From assembly GCA_001953115.1 (NCBI GenBank), contig LSSL01002901.1:1-37070 (forward strand): a DNA stretch of 37,070 bases, in the 5' to 3' direction. Below are positions 35,501 through 37,070 of this stretch, one piece after another. Below the pieces are notes generated by a model that saw only the letters and a program-made list of their open reading frames with translations, was not told the DNA's origin and did not search any database. The stretch comes from Smittium mucronatum (Eukaryota > Kickxellomycota > Harpellomycetes > Harpellales > Legeriomycetaceae). Numbering within the stretch: position 1 is the stretch's first letter; the number at the start of each line of letters is the position of its first letter. Both the position numbers and the translations under genes were made by a program.

Positions 35501-35912
35501 ATGAGTGAGCTAATTGAGATGAAATATAATTATCATTTAGAAATAGAAATTCTTTAGAGAAAAAATAATTACCCTGGAAATTATTAGAAAAATTAGGGGT
35601 TTTTAATAAAGATTCGTTAGGAATGGAAGGCAAAAAAATCAATCTAATATATATTATCTATCTTAAAAAAACTTTACACGTAGCTACAAAAAGAGTATAA
35701 AATCCCGTTACTTCATCTTTTGAAAAGTTTTTACATTTATTAAAACCGTATAATTAGCTGTGTTTGGGTAAATCATACACTAGAGTTGATATTTTTAATT
35801 TTAAAATATTCATAACAAGTCTTTAGATATTCCTAAATTATTTAATGAAAATAATAATACTCTTTTATTAGCCATTAATATTTCAGTAATATAGAAAAGA
35901 TAAGAAAAATAT
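32518..35912. other. AT-rich gene-free stretch
   Basis: No gene supported. The plus frame at 33,939-34,157 starts with ATG but is made of I, N, F, K and S codons with no motif, and the minus frame at 35,370-35,642 is similar. A slightly GC-richer patch at 34,665-34,745 gave only stop-interrupted frames on either strand. Nothing RNA-like was recognised. Confidence 0.6.
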
Positions 35913-36107
35913 ATGAATTATAAGGTTGATATATCAAGTGAAATTTGTGTAAATTTTGGGAAAATTGGAACAAAATATTCACTCGAGGAAATAATCCAAT
36001 GGCTTAATGCGAGATGGATAACGCTAAAAATTGGTGAATTTATATTAAACTGCTATATATTTGATAAAAAAAACTTTATAGTTATTTTAGTTTCAATAAA
36101 AGTATAA
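35913..36107 (+). CDS. Small hypothetical ORF (64 codons), doubtful
   Basis: Starts at a true ATG and ends in TAA. The middle (YSLEEIIQWLNARWITLKIG) has two tryptophans and the layout of a helix-turn-helix such as that of Tc1-type transposases, but nothing else of such a protein follows. It may be a transposase scrap or a chance frame. I see no promoter or intron evidence, and the surrounding DNA is ordinary AT-rich spacer. Confidence 0.15.
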   Translation: MNYKVDISSEICVNFGKIGTKYSLEEIIQWLNARWITLKIGEFILNCYIFDKKNFIVILVSIKV

Positions 36108-37070
36108 CTATGATTTTAGCTTGATAATTTCTAGATAAAAAAGCAAAAAAACAACATTTATGAGTTAATTTGTTGTAAAATATAAATGAGGTTTTGTTTT
36201 AAAAGTGATTTTTATATTAAAAAGTGATAAGGTAAAATAACAGAAATACAATTAAACGTGTGAATAGCTTCCTTACGAGATCCGAATTTCTTCCCAGAAA
36301 AAAAAAACGCAAAAAATGAGCCCAATTGCCTTATTCGAATGCAATTTTCTTCAAAAGAAATGATACAATTTCCCGAAAAAACAGAAGAGATTTTTCAAAA
36401 AGCCACACTCTATTTTCTAAGAGTTAAAGTTCCAAAAATAGCTATTTTTTATTTACAGCACCAACTTGATATATTCTAATTACTAAAACAACCTTTCCTA
36501 TTATCTTATTGGTTTTTATTTAAAATACAGTTTAGTATAAATAATTTTCAAATGTATATCAAGTCGAAATTCACTTTCTCCTCTCACTGGGATTAAATAA
36601 AAATGCCTGTTTATTTTTCTATTTGTATTTATTTTTCTAAAAAGAGCATATATTCTTTCTTTTTTTATTCAAAAATTATCCTTAAGAATTTTTAACTGAG
36701 CTGGAAAATGATGAGTCATATTCGAAATCCTTTGATAAAATTTTATAGCTGTATGGTCTGAAATATAATACCCATAAATATAAAATTTGATGATAAATTT
36801 AAACGCGGTGGTAATTACACGCATTTATCGGTGTTTAAATTCGAGATTTTATTGATAATTTTTAATATATTTATTTATAAGGGTTTTTAAAGAGTCGATT
36901 TAGATTTTTGAATAATAGTTAAAAATTTATAAATTTAGCCAATGATAGTAAAAAAATTTATGGCTGTGTAAAATGGCTAATTTCAGAAATCATATTGTTT
37001 CACAATAACATCATCTAGCTAAATTAATCTGTGTTACTAAAAAATATTTATAATTATTTTTCAGAATATT
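36108..37070. other. AT-rich gene-free stretch to window end
   Basis: No reading frame, RNA gene or relic recognised. Confidence 0.65.

Noticed and set aside
1..37070. Search for CRISPR-like arrays, long terminal repeats, telomeric repeats and rRNA genes
   Set aside because: No regularly spaced repeats with unique spacers, no paired long repeats and no telomere or rRNA sequence were seen. The repeats present are short A/T-rich slippage products.

Overview
The window looks like nuclear DNA from a very AT-rich eukaryote. The best guess is an early-diverging fungus: two mitochondrial respiratory proteins carry targeting presequences, one gene has a short GT-AG intron, and the tRNA lacks an encoded CCA end. 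There are no bacterial-style operons. The intact complex I subunit argues against anaerobic gut fungi and microsporidia. The few introns and extreme AT bias would suit a zoosporic or zygomycete-type fungus, but the lineage is inference and not proven here.

Layout. (1) Positions 1 to about 27,800 form a long gene desert of A/T tracts. I find no intact gene in it. Several stretches still read as decayed mobile-element proteins. The clearest are two different DDE transposase relics on the minus strand (about 10,030-10,642 and 18,604-19,509). Weaker relics lie at 2,789, 4,012, 12,118, 14,750 and 15,367. (2) Positions 27,860-32,500 form a compact island of visibly higher GC. It holds NDUFS1 (75-kDa iron-sulfur subunit of complex I, + strand, one intron), a convergent SDHAF4 (assembly factor of complex II, - strand) and a tRNA-Ala(UGC). 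The island is bracketed by two relics that resemble the reverse transcriptase/RNase H polyprotein of DIRS-like (tyrosine-recombinase) retrotransposons: 27,860-28,190 (+), just upstream of NDUFS1, and 31,930-32,157 (-), upstream of SDHAF4. (3) Positions 32,520-37,070 return to AT-rich desert with no supportable gene.

Function. NDUFS1 passes electrons through three Fe-S clusters in the N-module of complex I. SDHAF4 helps mature the flavinated SdhA subunit of complex II. The two genes therefore serve the two dehydrogenase entry points of the same respiratory chain, and their stop codons are only about 270 bp apart. Six CCAAT pentamers sit 280-570 bp upstream of NDUFS1 and two upstream of SDHAF4, which would fit HAP/NF-Y control of respiration genes. 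The cluster overlaps the retroelement relic, so chance or exaptation must both be considered.

I found no CRISPR array, operon-like novel system, phage or toxin system. The unusual content is the transposon graveyard and how close it lies to the respiratory genes.
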